Assembly: GCF_024703995.1 (NCBI RefSeq)
Contig: NZ_JAMXQV010000007.1
Location: 62,001 to 126,000, forward strand
DNA from: Amycolatopsis iheyensis
Lineage (GTDB): Bacteria; Actinomycetota; Actinomycetes; Mycobacteriales; Pseudonocardiaceae
Direction of reading: 5' to 3'
DNA: 64,000 bases
Part shown: positions 8,871 through 17,501 of the stretch, piece by piece
Layout: each line of letters opens with the position of its first letter
How positions within the stretch are numbered: the stretch's first letter is position 1
Program-made: the position numbers and the translations under genes
Notes under the pieces: model-generated
What the model was told of the DNA's origin: nothing
Seen by the model: the letters and a program-made list of their open reading frames with translations, nothing else
Database searches by the model: none

Positions 8871-10844
8871 TCAGCGGCGGCGCTTCTTGGTCTTCCCCTT
8901 GTTGCCGCGGGATCGGGCCAACCCACCCAGTGGGTGTGCGGCGAGGACGGGCCGAACCTGTTCGAGCACTTCGGCCAGCTCCGCGAGCCCGACCCGGTCC
9001 GGGTGACCCGACGCGGGGAGCGCTTCCGCGAGGTGCGCGCGTTCGCCGGCCGGTATCTCGGCCAGCGTCGAAGCCGTCGCTTCCGGCCCGGCGGACTCGA
9101 GCAGCCCGAGGAACTGTTCGGCCAGGCAGAGCAGGCTTTCGAGTGGTTCGAGGCCTTCGGGGGCCAGCTCGCCACGCTCGACCAGCAACTGCGTCGCGAT
9201 CGGACCCAAGGCCGAGTCGATGCGCAGGCCGTGGAGCACCGCGTCGCCGTCGGGCAGGGAGCAGGTGAGGATTTCGAGCATGACCGACGCCCGCGTGCGG
9301 AACGGGCACGCGCGGACGGCGTCCAGCAGCAGGGGCAGCCCCGCCTCCCGGCCACCGTGCGCGGCCAGCCAGCCGCCGATCTCCGCCGCGGCCTCCTCTT
9401 CGCTGAAGTGCTCCGCGACCACGCCCAGCACGCCGGCCGGACCGGCGGCGGCAAGCTCACCGACGACCGGCACGAACCGGCCTTCACGCCGCAGCCGTTC
9501 CCGGACCGCGTAGGTCGCCAGTGGCGTCAGGGCAACCAGGTCGACGGACGGCGCGTCGAGCGCGGCCCGCAGCCGGTCCTGGACGTCCGGCGGGAGCTCG
9601 GGGTTCTCCGGCACCAAGTCCATGCTGAAAATCGGATCGGCCGGCCCGGAGGTCAGCTCGACCGCGCCGAACTCGGCCAGCGTGGTCAACAGTTCGCCGA
9701 ACTCGGCCGCGAACCCCTCCCGCCAGATCGGCACGATCGACGGTCCGATGTCGACCAGCTCGGCACAGGCGAGCCAGGCGCTCTCGGCGAGCCGCACCAC
9801 GGGGATCGGCTCCGGCATGCCGTAGACCGTGTTGAGCACGTCCGGCAGGACGAAGTCCAGGCAGTCGTCGAGCAGCAAGGCATAGCTGCTCTCCTTGGTC
9901 GTCAGCCCTCGCTCGGGGAGAGCGTCGAACGCCGTCGTCCACAACGCGAGAGCGTCCTTCACCAGCGGCGCCACCTTCGCCACGCGAACCAGCTTGCCCT
10001 TGATGACCCGCACGATCCGGGCGCGCTTCGCGAGTTCGAACAGGATGGCGAGGTTCGGCAGGTCGGCGCTGCTGCGGACGTCGAGGTCGTCACCGGTGTC
10101 CAGCAGCGCCACGAGCTCGCGGGCGTCGGCGAGCTTCAGGACGCCGGTGCCGGTCAACGTCCGCCCGTCACCGACCCACTCGACGAACTTCCGCAGCTTG
10201 ACGACGAGTGAGGAGCGCTCCGCGGCGGCCGCGAGTTCTGGCTCCGCGGGCAGGGAGACGGGCAGCTGCGGAAGCGCCCGCACGGTCTGCTCAAGAGCCT
10301 GCCGAGCAGCGATTTCCGCGACGAGTTCGGCGTCGTAGGGGTGTTTGCCGTCCCGCACGTCGGCGAGAAAGGCGTTCAGCGCGTCCGAGTCCTCCCGGTC
10401 GACACCGTGCCGGACGGCGGTCATGACCCAGTACTTGCCGACACCGAAGTTGCGTTCATCAGCCATCGCGCCGGGGAACTCGGCGGCCGCCTTCACGGCC
10501 GCCCCCTCGAGATCCGCCAGCGGCTCGCCCATCGGGTCGGCCAGTTCGGTCTCGTGCAGGTAGCGCAGGAAGAGCCGGAAGGTTTCGGGAACGAGAACGG
10601 CTTCGTCAGCGGTGGCCGAGATCGTGCGCGGCACGCACGTGAGCAGGAAGTCCCGGACGAGCGGGGTGGTCCAGTAGGCAAGCCGCCCATCGATCGAGGT
10701 GTGCCGGAACTCGAGCGCCGAGATCACGGCAAAGGGGTCGATTTCGCGGTCTTGGGTGGCGGCCCAGGTGGTGAAACGGCGGACCAGGAGGTCCTGACCT
10801 GCCGCGTAGCCCTCGTAGTCGTCCTCGTCGTAGTAAGTACGCAC
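8871..10844 (-). CDS. Large conserved actinobacterial protein of unknown function
   Basis: 657 residues, acidic and alpha-helical in character, no signal peptide or membrane segment. Around residues 215-300 it carries the motif pair FVEWVGDGRTLTGTG...LADARELVALL and LAILFELAKRARIVRVIKGK, a module I know from several actinobacterial hypothetical proteins, some linked to pRiA4b ORF-3-like sequences. The C-terminus is a basic run (RSRGNKGKTKKRRR), possibly for nucleic-acid contact. It stands alone upstream of tRNA-Arg. Function not assigned. Confidence 0.7.
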   Translation of the reverse strand: MRTYYDEDDYEGYAAGQDLLVRRFTTWAATQDREIDPFAVISALEFRHTSIDGRLAYWTTPLVRDFLLTCVPRTISATADEAVLVPETFRLFLRYLHETELADPMGEPLADLEGAAVKAAAEFPGAMADERNFGVGKYWVMTAVRHGVDREDSDALNAFLADVRDGKHPYDAELVAEIAARQALEQTVRALPQLPVSLPAEPELAAAAERSSLVVKLRKFVEWVGDGRTLTGTGVLKLADARELVALLDTGDDLDVRSSADLPNLAILFELAKRARIVRVIKGKLVRVAKVAPLVKDALALWTTAFDALPERGLTTKESSYALLLDDCLDFVLPDVLNTVYGMPEPIPVVRLAESAWLACAELVDIGPSIVPIWREGFAAEFGELLTTLAEFGAVELTSGPADPIFSMDLVPENPELPPDVQDRLRAALDAPSVDLVALTPLATYAVRERLRREGRFVPVVGELAAAGPAGVLGVVAEHFSEEEAAAEIGGWLAAHGGREAGLPLLLDAVRACPFRTRASVMLEILTCSLPDGDAVLHGLRIDSALGPIATQLLVERGELAPEGLEPLESLLCLAEQFLGLLESAGPEATASTLAEIPAGERAHLAEALPASGHPDRVGLAELAEVLEQVRPVLAAHPLGGLARSRGNKGKTKKRRR

Positions 10845-10983
10845 TCCGGTCCCGTCCTGTCGGCTGCCGACGAAGGTACCGACGGAGTCGCCCTGGCCCT
10901 GCAGGGGCCACGCCGTCGTGTCCCCCGCGGTGGACCGCCCGCGGAGCTTGCCACCGGTCAGGTAACCTGTCCGAGGTACGCAA

Positions 10984-11059
10984 GCCCTCGTAGCTCAGGG
11001 GATAGAGCACCGCTCTCCTAAAGCGGGTGTCGCAGGTTCGAATCCTGCCGGGGGCACCA
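10984..11059 (+). tRNA. tRNA-Arg (anticodon CCU)
   Basis: Cloverleaf folds by eye: acceptor GCCCTCG (10984-10990) with CGGGGGC (11049-11055); D-arm GCTC...GAGC; anticodon stem CCGCT/AGCGG around loop CTCCTAA, anticodon CCT reading AGG; T-arm GCAGG-TTCGAAT-CCTGC. Discriminator A is followed by encoded CCA (11057-11059). A rare-codon tRNA, here marking the left edge of an accessory block. Confidence 0.97.
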
Positions 11060-11062
11060 GCA

Positions 11063-11440
11063 TCACTTTCCAGCGAATTCGAGCCGTGGCGCCATCGTCG
11101 AATAGACCCGGACGTAGCCCCAGTCTCCGGAGATTTCGTAGTGGTCGCCGTTCTGGCGGAGGTCGTCGATGTTGCCGAGGTCTTCTTCGCCGGTCGCGTC
11201 GCGCGAAGCGTGGGACGACCGGGTGATCCACTCGATCTTCGTCGCCTCCGAGATGGTCAGTACCGCGTCCGCGTAGCAGTACTGTTCGCCCGTTCGCGGT
11301 TCGTGGTAGCGCGGGTGCGCCTCGGTCAGTACTGCTTCGAGCCGGAAGGACAGCGAGGTGGGTGTCTCGTCGATGGCGAGGACGAAACTGTCTTCGAGGT
11401 AGACGTTCGCGAGGTCGGGGAAGCCGGTGTAGTTCGTCAT
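11063..11440 (-). CDS. Putative immunity protein for the adjacent toxin
   Basis: 125 residues, acidic, no signal peptide, no family I can name. It ends 4 bp from tRNA-Arg on the opposite strand and starts 3 bp after the toxin stop on the same strand. Position directly after the toxin C-terminus, small size and acidic character are the hallmarks of immunity genes in polymorphic toxin loci. Role is inferred from position, not from a motif. Confidence 0.6.
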   Translation of the reverse strand: MTNYTGFPDLANVYLEDSFVLAIDETPTSLSFRLEAVLTEAHPRYHEPRTGEQYCYADAVLTISEATKIEWITRSSHASRDATGEEDLGNIDDLRQNGDHYEISGDWGYVRVYSTMAPRLEFAGK

Positions 11441-11443
11441 CGG

Positions 11444-12661
11444 TCAGTGGTCCCAGGTGATCGGCGTGTGGTTTCCCAGGCTCTTCCTCGAGACCGGGTT
11501 GCCTTGCGGGTCGATGCGGATCCCCTCCTCGTTGCGCAGCTCGACATGGGGGTTCTCGCTTCCCGGGGCGCGGCCGCTGCCCTCCTTGAGGGTCATTCGG
11601 ATGATGCCGTTCTCGTCGACGTATTTCGGTGGCCCGCTCGGAGTCTGCTGCTTCGTCCATCCCCTCGATTCGGCGTAGCGCGCCAGATCGGATGCCTTCG
11701 GCGGCGCGCCCTGGTCGAAGTATTCCCTGAGCGCGGCCTTCACCGGCGGTAGCTTCGGCCCGGGCGGTTCGGCTTTCTCCCCCGCGCGAGCGCCTTTGAG
11801 CAGCTTGCCTGCCACGCCGCCGATGAGCAGGCCCCCGATGATCTGACCGGTGGCCCGGCCCGGGTGATCGGCCCAGTCGTCCCAAGCGATCAGCTTCTTG
11901 CCGAAGTCCACGGGGTGGGTGACGTTGTCCCACGCCGCCGAAGCGATGTCGGTCAGGCCCTCGTGGTCGGGGTTGCCCGGGTCTCCGATGGCGTAGACGA
12001 GGTTCCACACACCTTCGCCGGCCCCCTTGAACGCGTTCCAAGTACCTTCGCCGAGGTCGGCGAAGAAGCCGCCGACGTCGTCGAGCCAGTCCGACGCGGT
12101 GGGCGCGCCGCCCGCCTCCTCCGAGACTGTCTCGGTGGTCCGGCCACCGGCTTCGGTGAGTTGTTGCCGAGCACGGTTGAGCATGTCGCGCGCCGCCTGC
12201 CGGTCTGCTTCGCCGGGATCCGAGAACGGCGCGACCGTCACCCGCGTGGGATCGCCGTTCGCCGCGTGCTGCTGGTTCTGGGTTTCGGCCTCGGTGACAT
12301 CGCGGTCGTATCGGGTCTTCGCCTCGGCCGTCGCGGCTTGGCCTTGGTTCCACAACAGAATGGCGTCGCCCGCCTGGCCCTGCGCCCAGCGGAGCGTCTG
12401 CGCGTATCCGTTCAATGCCTCAGCGACCGCGTCGAACGAGTCGGAAGCGGCCATCCATTTGGCGGGTTCGTAACTGAACTTGTCGTGGAACCGGGTCGCG
12501 GCCGGCCCGGCCCACGAGCCCGTGTCGATCCGGCGGAGGCTGTCACCCGCCTGGCCAGTGCCGCGAGCCCTGCCTTGGAGAACACGAGCGTTCTCCTCGA
12601 TCGCAGCCGGATCGCCGGGAACGAGGGCGCGCGAATCGCCGGTCTCTCCGAGTTCGGCCAT
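11444..12661 (-). CDS. Type VII-secreted polymorphic toxin with C-terminal predicted RNase domain
   Basis: 405 residues. N-terminus (~1-110) is a WXG100-like helical secretion module with SWAGPAATRF at ~48-57. A helical linker follows, then a Gly/Ala hydrophobic stretch (IIGGLLIGGVAGKLL, ~275) and a toxin tip (~310-405) with NPHVELRNEEGIRIDPQGNP and NHTPITWDH. The tip resembles the type 24 polymorphic toxin domain, predicted to be a nuclease with conserved His/Asp; I hold this family call at moderate strength. ATG shares one base with the stop of the ESX-like gene. Candidate partner immunity gene follows at 11440. Confidence 0.72.
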   Translation of the reverse strand: MAELGETGDSRALVPGDPAAIEENARVLQGRARGTGQAGDSLRRIDTGSWAGPAATRFHDKFSYEPAKWMAASDSFDAVAEALNGYAQTLRWAQGQAGDAILLWNQGQAATAEAKTRYDRDVTEAETQNQQHAANGDPTRVTVAPFSDPGEADRQAARDMLNRARQQLTEAGGRTTETVSEEAGGAPTASDWLDDVGGFFADLGEGTWNAFKGAGEGVWNLVYAIGDPGNPDHEGLTDIASAAWDNVTHPVDFGKKLIAWDDWADHPGRATGQIIGGLLIGGVAGKLLKGARAGEKAEPPGPKLPPVKAALREYFDQGAPPKASDLARYAESRGWTKQQTPSGPPKYVDENGIIRMTLKEGSGRAPGSENPHVELRNEEGIRIDPQGNPVSRKSLGNHTPITWDH

Positions 12662-12984
12662 CAGTCACCGATCGCCGCGGTTCCCGGGTCCGCGGGCAGT
12701 CTGCGCGCGCTCGCCTCGTCGATTCCGCGGTAGGCGTCGGAGGTGCGCTTCAGGCAGTCACCGATCATGCCGGCGTCCTCGACCAGGGTGTCCAGCCCCG
12801 CGCTCCATCGCGCGCAGTAGTCCGCGAGCGCACTGTGCACACCGGCGTGACCGTAGAGTCCGGCATCGCCGCACAGGCCACGCAACTCGAACGTCTCCTG
12901 GTCGTGGACGCTTTGGGCGATTCCTTCGGCCGCGTTGTCGAGAACATCGACGTCGACGTGGAAGCCAGGTCCATCCACGCTCAT
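12661..12984 (-). CDS. Small ESX/WXG100-like helical protein
   Basis: 107 residues, predicted mostly helical, with no signal peptide; begins MSVDGPGFHVDVDVLDNAA, a common opening of actinobacterial ESX-like partner proteins. It probably pairs with, or helps load, the toxin's N-terminal WXG-like module for type VII export. It overlaps genes on both sides by 1-4 bases. No ESX core genes (eccC, eccD) are in the window, so the secretion apparatus must be elsewhere. Confidence 0.6.
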   Translation of the reverse strand: MSVDGPGFHVDVDVLDNAAEGIAQSVHDQETFELRGLCGDAGLYGHAGVHSALADYCARWSAGLDTLVEDAGMIGDCLKRTSDAYRGIDEASARRLPADPGTAAIGD

Positions 12985-13352
12985 CCGGCTTCCTCTCGAC
13001 GCCGGGCCCCGACCAGGACCGCAAATCGATGCCGGTCATCAGGATCGAGCATCACGCCGATTCCGGGCGGCAGCTGGCCGAGGAGATCGGCGCCGGTGGT
13101 CGCATAGACGTCGCAGTCTCCGGCGTGCGCCGCGAGCCGCTGCGGCGTGGAGAAGACGAACGTCCACCGCCCGCGGCCGTCGACGTCGACTGTCTCGACT
13201 CCGGGATGCGCCGGCCGACGGCCGTAAATCGTGGCCCGAGCGAATACTGAGCCGAAGTCGTGTAGGCCTCGGCTACCAGCCAGGACATCTTTCGCGCAGG
13301 CCACCAGAGCGGGTTCACTGCCCGGTTCCCCGACCTGCCCCTCCATAGCCAA
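12981..13352 (-). CDS. SseB-like domain protein
   Basis: 123 residues: LVACAKDVLAG, FARATIYGRRP, GRWTFVFSTPQRLAAHAG and GIGVMLDPDDRHRF match in order the short beta-alpha repeat of SseB-type N-terminal domains, frequent in actinobacterial type VII toxin loci. First gene of the minus-strand cassette, with a 4-bp overlap to the next gene. Start ATG 13352 or 13346. Its biochemical role in these loci is not established. Confidence 0.6.
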   Translation of the reverse strand: MAMEGQVGEPGSEPALVACAKDVLAGSRGLHDFGSVFARATIYGRRPAHPGVETVDVDGRGRWTFVFSTPQRLAAHAGDCDVYATTGADLLGQLPPGIGVMLDPDDRHRFAVLVGARRREEAG

Positions 13353-13444
13353 GAGCGTACAGCTCGCTGCGAAGAGTAACGTTCAGCGGATCGGGCGATG
13401 TCGGGCTCACGCCGAGGTGATCCACTCCGTACCCTGGAACCATC
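13353..13444. promoter_or_regulatory. Divergent promoter region between toxin cassette and Wadjet operon
   Basis: 92 bp between two outward-facing operons, so both promoters must lie here or reach into the first genes. A TACCCT-like -10 box at about 13431 precedes jetD by only ~10 bp, which would give a nearly leaderless message. No clear ribosome site for jetD is seen. Confidence 0.4.
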
Positions 13445-14641
13445 GTGGAACTGTCGCCAGCCTTGATGCCACTCTGGCAGGCCGCGCACTCGCGGCTGTC
13501 GACCGGTAAGCCGGTCAGCCGGGTCAAGGTGGGGCCGCTCGACTTCCGCCAGCGAACGGCCCTCGCGGATCTGCTCGGCTCCGCGCGGCTGCCAGGCGAG
13601 CACTTCGACATCAGCCTGACGAAGCTCGATGAGGTGCTGGTGGAGCGCACCGGCCGGGACACCCGCCAGATCGTCACGGAGCTGATCGGCCCGGTCGGCG
13701 ACCGGGCAGCCGAGCGTCGCCGAGCTGCCGAACAGCGGACGGAACTGTGGACATGGCTCGCGGATCACCCAGTCGTCGCGGCGCAGCCGGTGTTGACCGA
13801 CTGGGTGGCCGGTGTCCGGCGGGCCGGGCTCATCGCGGGATCGATCGCCACCACGAAGGCGGAGCTCGACAAGGTCCTCAAGGTGCTCGCCGAGTTACCT
13901 GCCGCCGGTCGCCCTCTCCCGAACTTCGCCGATGAGGTACTCGGCGACACACACGCTCTCGATGAGGGCAGACGCTGCACGAGCCTTGTCATGAAGGCTC
14001 TGGTTGCCATCTACGACGTCCCGACCCCGGCCGATGCGCCGGAGCGACGCGCCCTGTGGGAACGTGCCGGGATCACCGACGACCAGCTCTCGTCAACCGT
14101 GCTGGCCGCCGGACTACGCGCACAAGGTGGTGCAGCCGGCGGGATCCTCGCCCTCTGTGCCGACGCCGGGTTGGCCGCGACGCTGACCCTGCAGCAGCTC
14201 CGAGCCACCGCACGACTGACCGGAACTCCTCCGGACGTGTGGATCTTCGAGAACCCCAGCGTGCTCGCCGTGGCCCTCGACCGGTTCGGGCGGCGGTGCC
14301 CACCGCTCGTCTGTACTTCGGGCTGGCCGAGCAGCGCCGGCATCCTGCTGCTCAAGCAGTTGCGCGCGGCCGGTTCGACGCTGTACTACCACGGCGACTT
14401 CGACGGCGAAGGGCTCAGGATCGCCGCGAACGTCGTCGCGAGGTGCGGCGCTCTGCCGTGGCGGATGACCAGTTCCGACTACCTGGCCGCCGTGGCCGAT
14501 GGCCCCCCGGTCGGCCGGATCACCGAAGCCCCTTGGGACGCCGACCTGGCCAAGAAACTCAGCGAGACCGGGCGGACCGTTCCGGAGGAGCGGCTGGCGC
14601 TGGTCCTTCTGGATGAAATCGCCCGGCGGACAACAACGTGA
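13445..14641 (+). CDS. jetD: Wadjet type II nuclease subunit JetD (TIGR02679, DUF2399 Toprim)
   Basis: 398 residues. The C-terminal DUF2399 domain is a Toprim fold: Glu269 in WIFENPSVL and Asp318/Asp320 in YYHGDFDGEGL supply the metal-binding acids used to cut DNA. In Wadjet systems JetD nicks or cleaves circular plasmid DNA reeled in by the JetABC SMC complex. The N-terminal half is helical (DUF3323-like). Start is GTG 13445, with ATG 13466 as an alternative; neither has a strong ribosome site. It precedes jetA by 80 bp, unlike the more familiar A-B-C-D order. Confidence 0.9.
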   Translation: MELSPALMPLWQAAHSRLSTGKPVSRVKVGPLDFRQRTALADLLGSARLPGEHFDISLTKLDEVLVERTGRDTRQIVTELIGPVGDRAAERRRAAEQRTELWTWLADHPVVAAQPVLTDWVAGVRRAGLIAGSIATTKAELDKVLKVLAELPAAGRPLPNFADEVLGDTHALDEGRRCTSLVMKALVAIYDVPTPADAPERRALWERAGITDDQLSSTVLAAGLRAQGGAAGGILALCADAGLAATLTLQQLRATARLTGTPPDVWIFENPSVLAVALDRFGRRCPPLVCTSGWPSSAGILLLKQLRAAGSTLYYHGDFDGEGLRIAANVVARCGALPWRMTSSDYLAAVADGPPVGRITEAPWDADLAKKLSETGRTVPEERLALVLLDEIARRTTT

Positions 14642-14721
14642 CAAACCGTGGTCACCGAACCAGCGCGCCGCAAATTGTCGGTGCTGTCCGTTAGCTTGGT
14701 CATCGACCACCGGGAGGCAGC

Positions 14722-16260
14722 ATGGATCCGATCCGTGTCCCGCCCGAAATGTTCCGCTTCACCAGCGGGGATCGGGCCGGGCTCGACGTCTCGATCCTGC
14801 ACGCCTTTGGCGAGGCGAACGAACGGCTCGAGACCGCGCTGAGCCTCGACGACGTCCGAGCCTGGCTGCGCTCCACCGGCTGGCTCGAAGCGATCGATGA
14901 CGAAGAGCTGACCAAGCGCTTGAAGCAGCTCTGCGAGTGGAACCTCGTCGACGTCGTCCAGAACCACTCCGAAAACTACCGGACAGCGGGTGAATACGAG
15001 CGGCGCAACCTGCAGTACTCCTTTACACGCCAAGGCGAAGCCGCGTTCGCCGGTGTTGTGCACGCGATGAGCGTCCTCGCCGCGACCGGCGCGCTGCAGA
15101 CCGCGGTGCTCGACGCGATCGCCGACCGGCTCGGGGATCTGGTCCGGGAGCTGGAACGCGGGACCAACCGGCGGATCTTCACGGCGTTGCTCGAACTCGA
15201 GGCGCACCTGGAAGCGTTGCGCAGCAACACGAAACAATTCAACGGAGAGCTGCAGCGGCTCCTGCGTGCCGACGGCGCGAACCTCACGACGTTCCACGAG
15301 GTCAAGGCGAGCACGGTGGCCTACCTCCAGGAGTTCCTCGCCAACCTCGAGCACCGAGTGCACACGATCGCGACCCGGATCCAGGAGATCGAGGACCACG
15401 GCGTGGGTTTGATGCAACTCCGCGCGTTGACCGGAGCCGATCTTCCGCAGCTCACCGCCGGCGACCCCGGACCCGCGTGGCTCGCCCATCGGCGTGCGAA
15501 GTGGGAAGGCTTGCGCGCGTGGTTCCTCCCGGCCGACGGCGCCCAGCCACGAGTGGAACAGCTGCACATCGTGGCGCGCAAAGCGATCATCACCCTGCTC
15601 CAGGTCCTGGACCGGATCACGGAGTCGCGCCGGAGAGCGAGCAGCGCCGTCTCCGACTTCCGCGAGCTCGCCCGGTGGTTCACCGTGGTCCCCGCTCAGG
15701 ACGACCTCCATCGGCTGTGGTCGACCGTCTTCGGGTTGAGCTCCGCTCGGCACGCCCACCTGGCTCACTCCGACCCCGAGCTGATCAGCTCGACCGCCTC
15801 GTGGTCGGACGCCCCGCCGGTCGAAGTCTCGCCTTTGCTCAGGACCAGCGGACGCACCGAGCGGTTCAGCCGGACCGGGAAGGTGCGCGACGTCGCAGCC
15901 GTCCGCGCGGCGCGAGAAGAGCAAGCACGCGCGGAGCGAGCAGAGCTGGAAGCCGCTTGGGACATGCTGGACACCGGCGGCGCCGTTCGGCTGTCCTCGT
16001 TCGGTCCCCTCGACCACGGCGTCTTCGAACGGCTGCTCGACCTGCTGGGGCGTGCGCTCAGCGCCGCGCCCGGCCGCGGTGGCGACCGGCGGAGCATGAC
16101 CTCCGACGGGCGAATCGAGATCGTTCTCCGGGTGCCGCGAGATGGCTCGACAGCCACGCTGACCACCCCGCGTGGAGAGTTCCGCGGGCCCGACTACGAG
16201 GTCGAAGTAAGGACAGCCGGACAGCGGCCCGTGCGACGAACCGCCGGGGGCCGGTCGTGA
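14722..16260 (+). CDS. jetA: Wadjet type II kleisin-like subunit JetA (TIGR02677, DUF2397)
   Basis: 512 residues, typical for DUF2397. N-terminal winged helix (DDVRAWLRSTGWLE), a long helical centre (FTALLELEAHLEALRSNTKQF onwards) and a C-terminal region with an Arg/Ala/Glu-rich helix. In Wadjet JetA bridges the SMC heads as a kleisin. The GGGAGGCAGC ribosome site is well placed before ATG 14722. The stop overlaps jetB by GTGA. Confidence 0.9.
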   Translation: MDPIRVPPEMFRFTSGDRAGLDVSILHAFGEANERLETALSLDDVRAWLRSTGWLEAIDDEELTKRLKQLCEWNLVDVVQNHSENYRTAGEYERRNLQYSFTRQGEAAFAGVVHAMSVLAATGALQTAVLDAIADRLGDLVRELERGTNRRIFTALLELEAHLEALRSNTKQFNGELQRLLRADGANLTTFHEVKASTVAYLQEFLANLEHRVHTIATRIQEIEDHGVGLMQLRALTGADLPQLTAGDPGPAWLAHRRAKWEGLRAWFLPADGAQPRVEQLHIVARKAIITLLQVLDRITESRRRASSAVSDFRELARWFTVVPAQDDLHRLWSTVFGLSSARHAHLAHSDPELISSTASWSDAPPVEVSPLLRTSGRTERFSRTGKVRDVAAVRAAREEQARAERAELEAAWDMLDTGGAVRLSSFGPLDHGVFERLLDLLGRALSAAPGRGGDRRSMTSDGRIEIVLRVPRDGSTATLTTPRGEFRGPDYEVEVRTAGQRPVRRTAGGRS

Positions 16261-17501
16261 CCAGGCTCGACAACCAGCTGGTCACCGCCGAGCGCGAAGA
16301 GGTCGCGCACGGCATCCGGCGTCTGCTGGCAACTCCGCTGATCACCGAACGAAGCCAGCCGGAAAGCTTCGACCTGGTGAGACGGCGCCGGGACCCGATC
16401 CGGCAGTGGTTCGAGTACTACTGCGGATGGTCCCTGACCGTCGAACCACGGCTCGGCTACGCCCGGCTGGTCAAAGTGCGAACCGTCACGGACCCGACCC
16501 GGCCCGCCCGGCGCCCACGGTCCGGACGTGCTGCGTTCGACCGTCGCAGGTACGCCCTGTTGTGCGTCGTCGCGGCCGAACTGCTCGCCGGTCCGGTGAC
16601 CACGATCGGCCTGCTGGCCGACCGGGTCGGCCGGGCAACGGCCGCCGACGACGTGGTGCCGGGCTTCGACACCGCGAAACGAAGCGAACGCATGGCGTTC
16701 GTGGACGTTCTGCGCTTGCTCGAGTCCTACGGTGTTGTCGAGGTCGTCGACGGGACAACCGAAGCCTTCGTCGACTCTGCGGAAGCGAAAGTGCTGTACC
16801 GGATCGACGCGACCCTGTTGCTCAGGCTCCTCGCCGCACCCGTCGGAGCGTCGCAGCTGGCGGTGCCGGTCGACGACGTGGCGCTGCGCTTCGACGAGCT
16901 GCTCGTCGCCGTTTCACGCGAACGACGTTACGGCTTGGCCTCGGGCGCCCATGACGAAACCGCCACCCACTCGGACGTCCAGCGGAACCTGTGGTTGCGA
17001 CATTCGGTGTTCCGCCGGCTCGTTGACGATCCGGTGCTCTACATCGACGACCTCAGAGCCGACGAAATCGCTTACCTGTCCTCACCGACCGGGCGGCAGT
17101 TGCTGCGCCGTGCCGCGGACCAAGCGGGTTTCGTCCTGGAAGAACGAGCCGAAGGAATCCTCTTCGTCGACTCGGACGGGATCGCATCCGACAGTCGCTT
17201 CCCCGATGACGCGAGCAGCGCCAAGGTGGCCGCGTTGCTGTTGCTCGAATCGCTGACCGGGCCGGCCACCGTGGAACAGCTGGAGATCGCGGCTGCCGGA
17301 CTGCTCGACCGCTTCCCGCGCTGGGCGAAGACCTACCGAGACGGCGACGGTCCGCGCCAGCTCGCTTCCGACGCCATCGCAGTCCTCACTTCGTTCGGCC
17401 TTGCCCAGCAGGAAGGCGGTCTGGTCCGGCCGCTGCCGGCAGCGGCGCGCTACGCCGTGGGTGACGCCCGGACCACCGAATCCGGAGAGGGCACGTCGTG
17501 A
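16257..17501 (+). CDS. jetB: Wadjet type II KITE-like subunit JetB (TIGR02678, DUF2398)
   Basis: 414 residues from GTG 16257, which overlaps the jetA stop; the same frame is open further upstream but inside jetA. DUF2398 proteins are winged-helix (KITE) partners of the kleisin. Visible landmarks: RRRDPIRQWFEYYCGW, FDRRRYALLCVVAAELL and the C-terminal wing AVLTSFGLAQQEGGLVRPLPAAARY. Cotranslated with jetC through another GTGA overlap. Confidence 0.9.
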   Translation: MTRLDNQLVTAEREEVAHGIRRLLATPLITERSQPESFDLVRRRRDPIRQWFEYYCGWSLTVEPRLGYARLVKVRTVTDPTRPARRPRSGRAAFDRRRYALLCVVAAELLAGPVTTIGLLADRVGRATAADDVVPGFDTAKRSERMAFVDVLRLLESYGVVEVVDGTTEAFVDSAEAKVLYRIDATLLLRLLAAPVGASQLAVPVDDVALRFDELLVAVSRERRYGLASGAHDETATHSDVQRNLWLRHSVFRRLVDDPVLYIDDLRADEIAYLSSPTGRQLLRRAADQAGFVLEERAEGILFVDSDGIASDSRFPDDASSAKVAALLLLESLTGPATVEQLEIAAAGLLDRFPRWAKTYRDGDGPRQLASDAIAVLTSFGLAQQEGGLVRPLPAAARYAVGDARTTESGEGTS

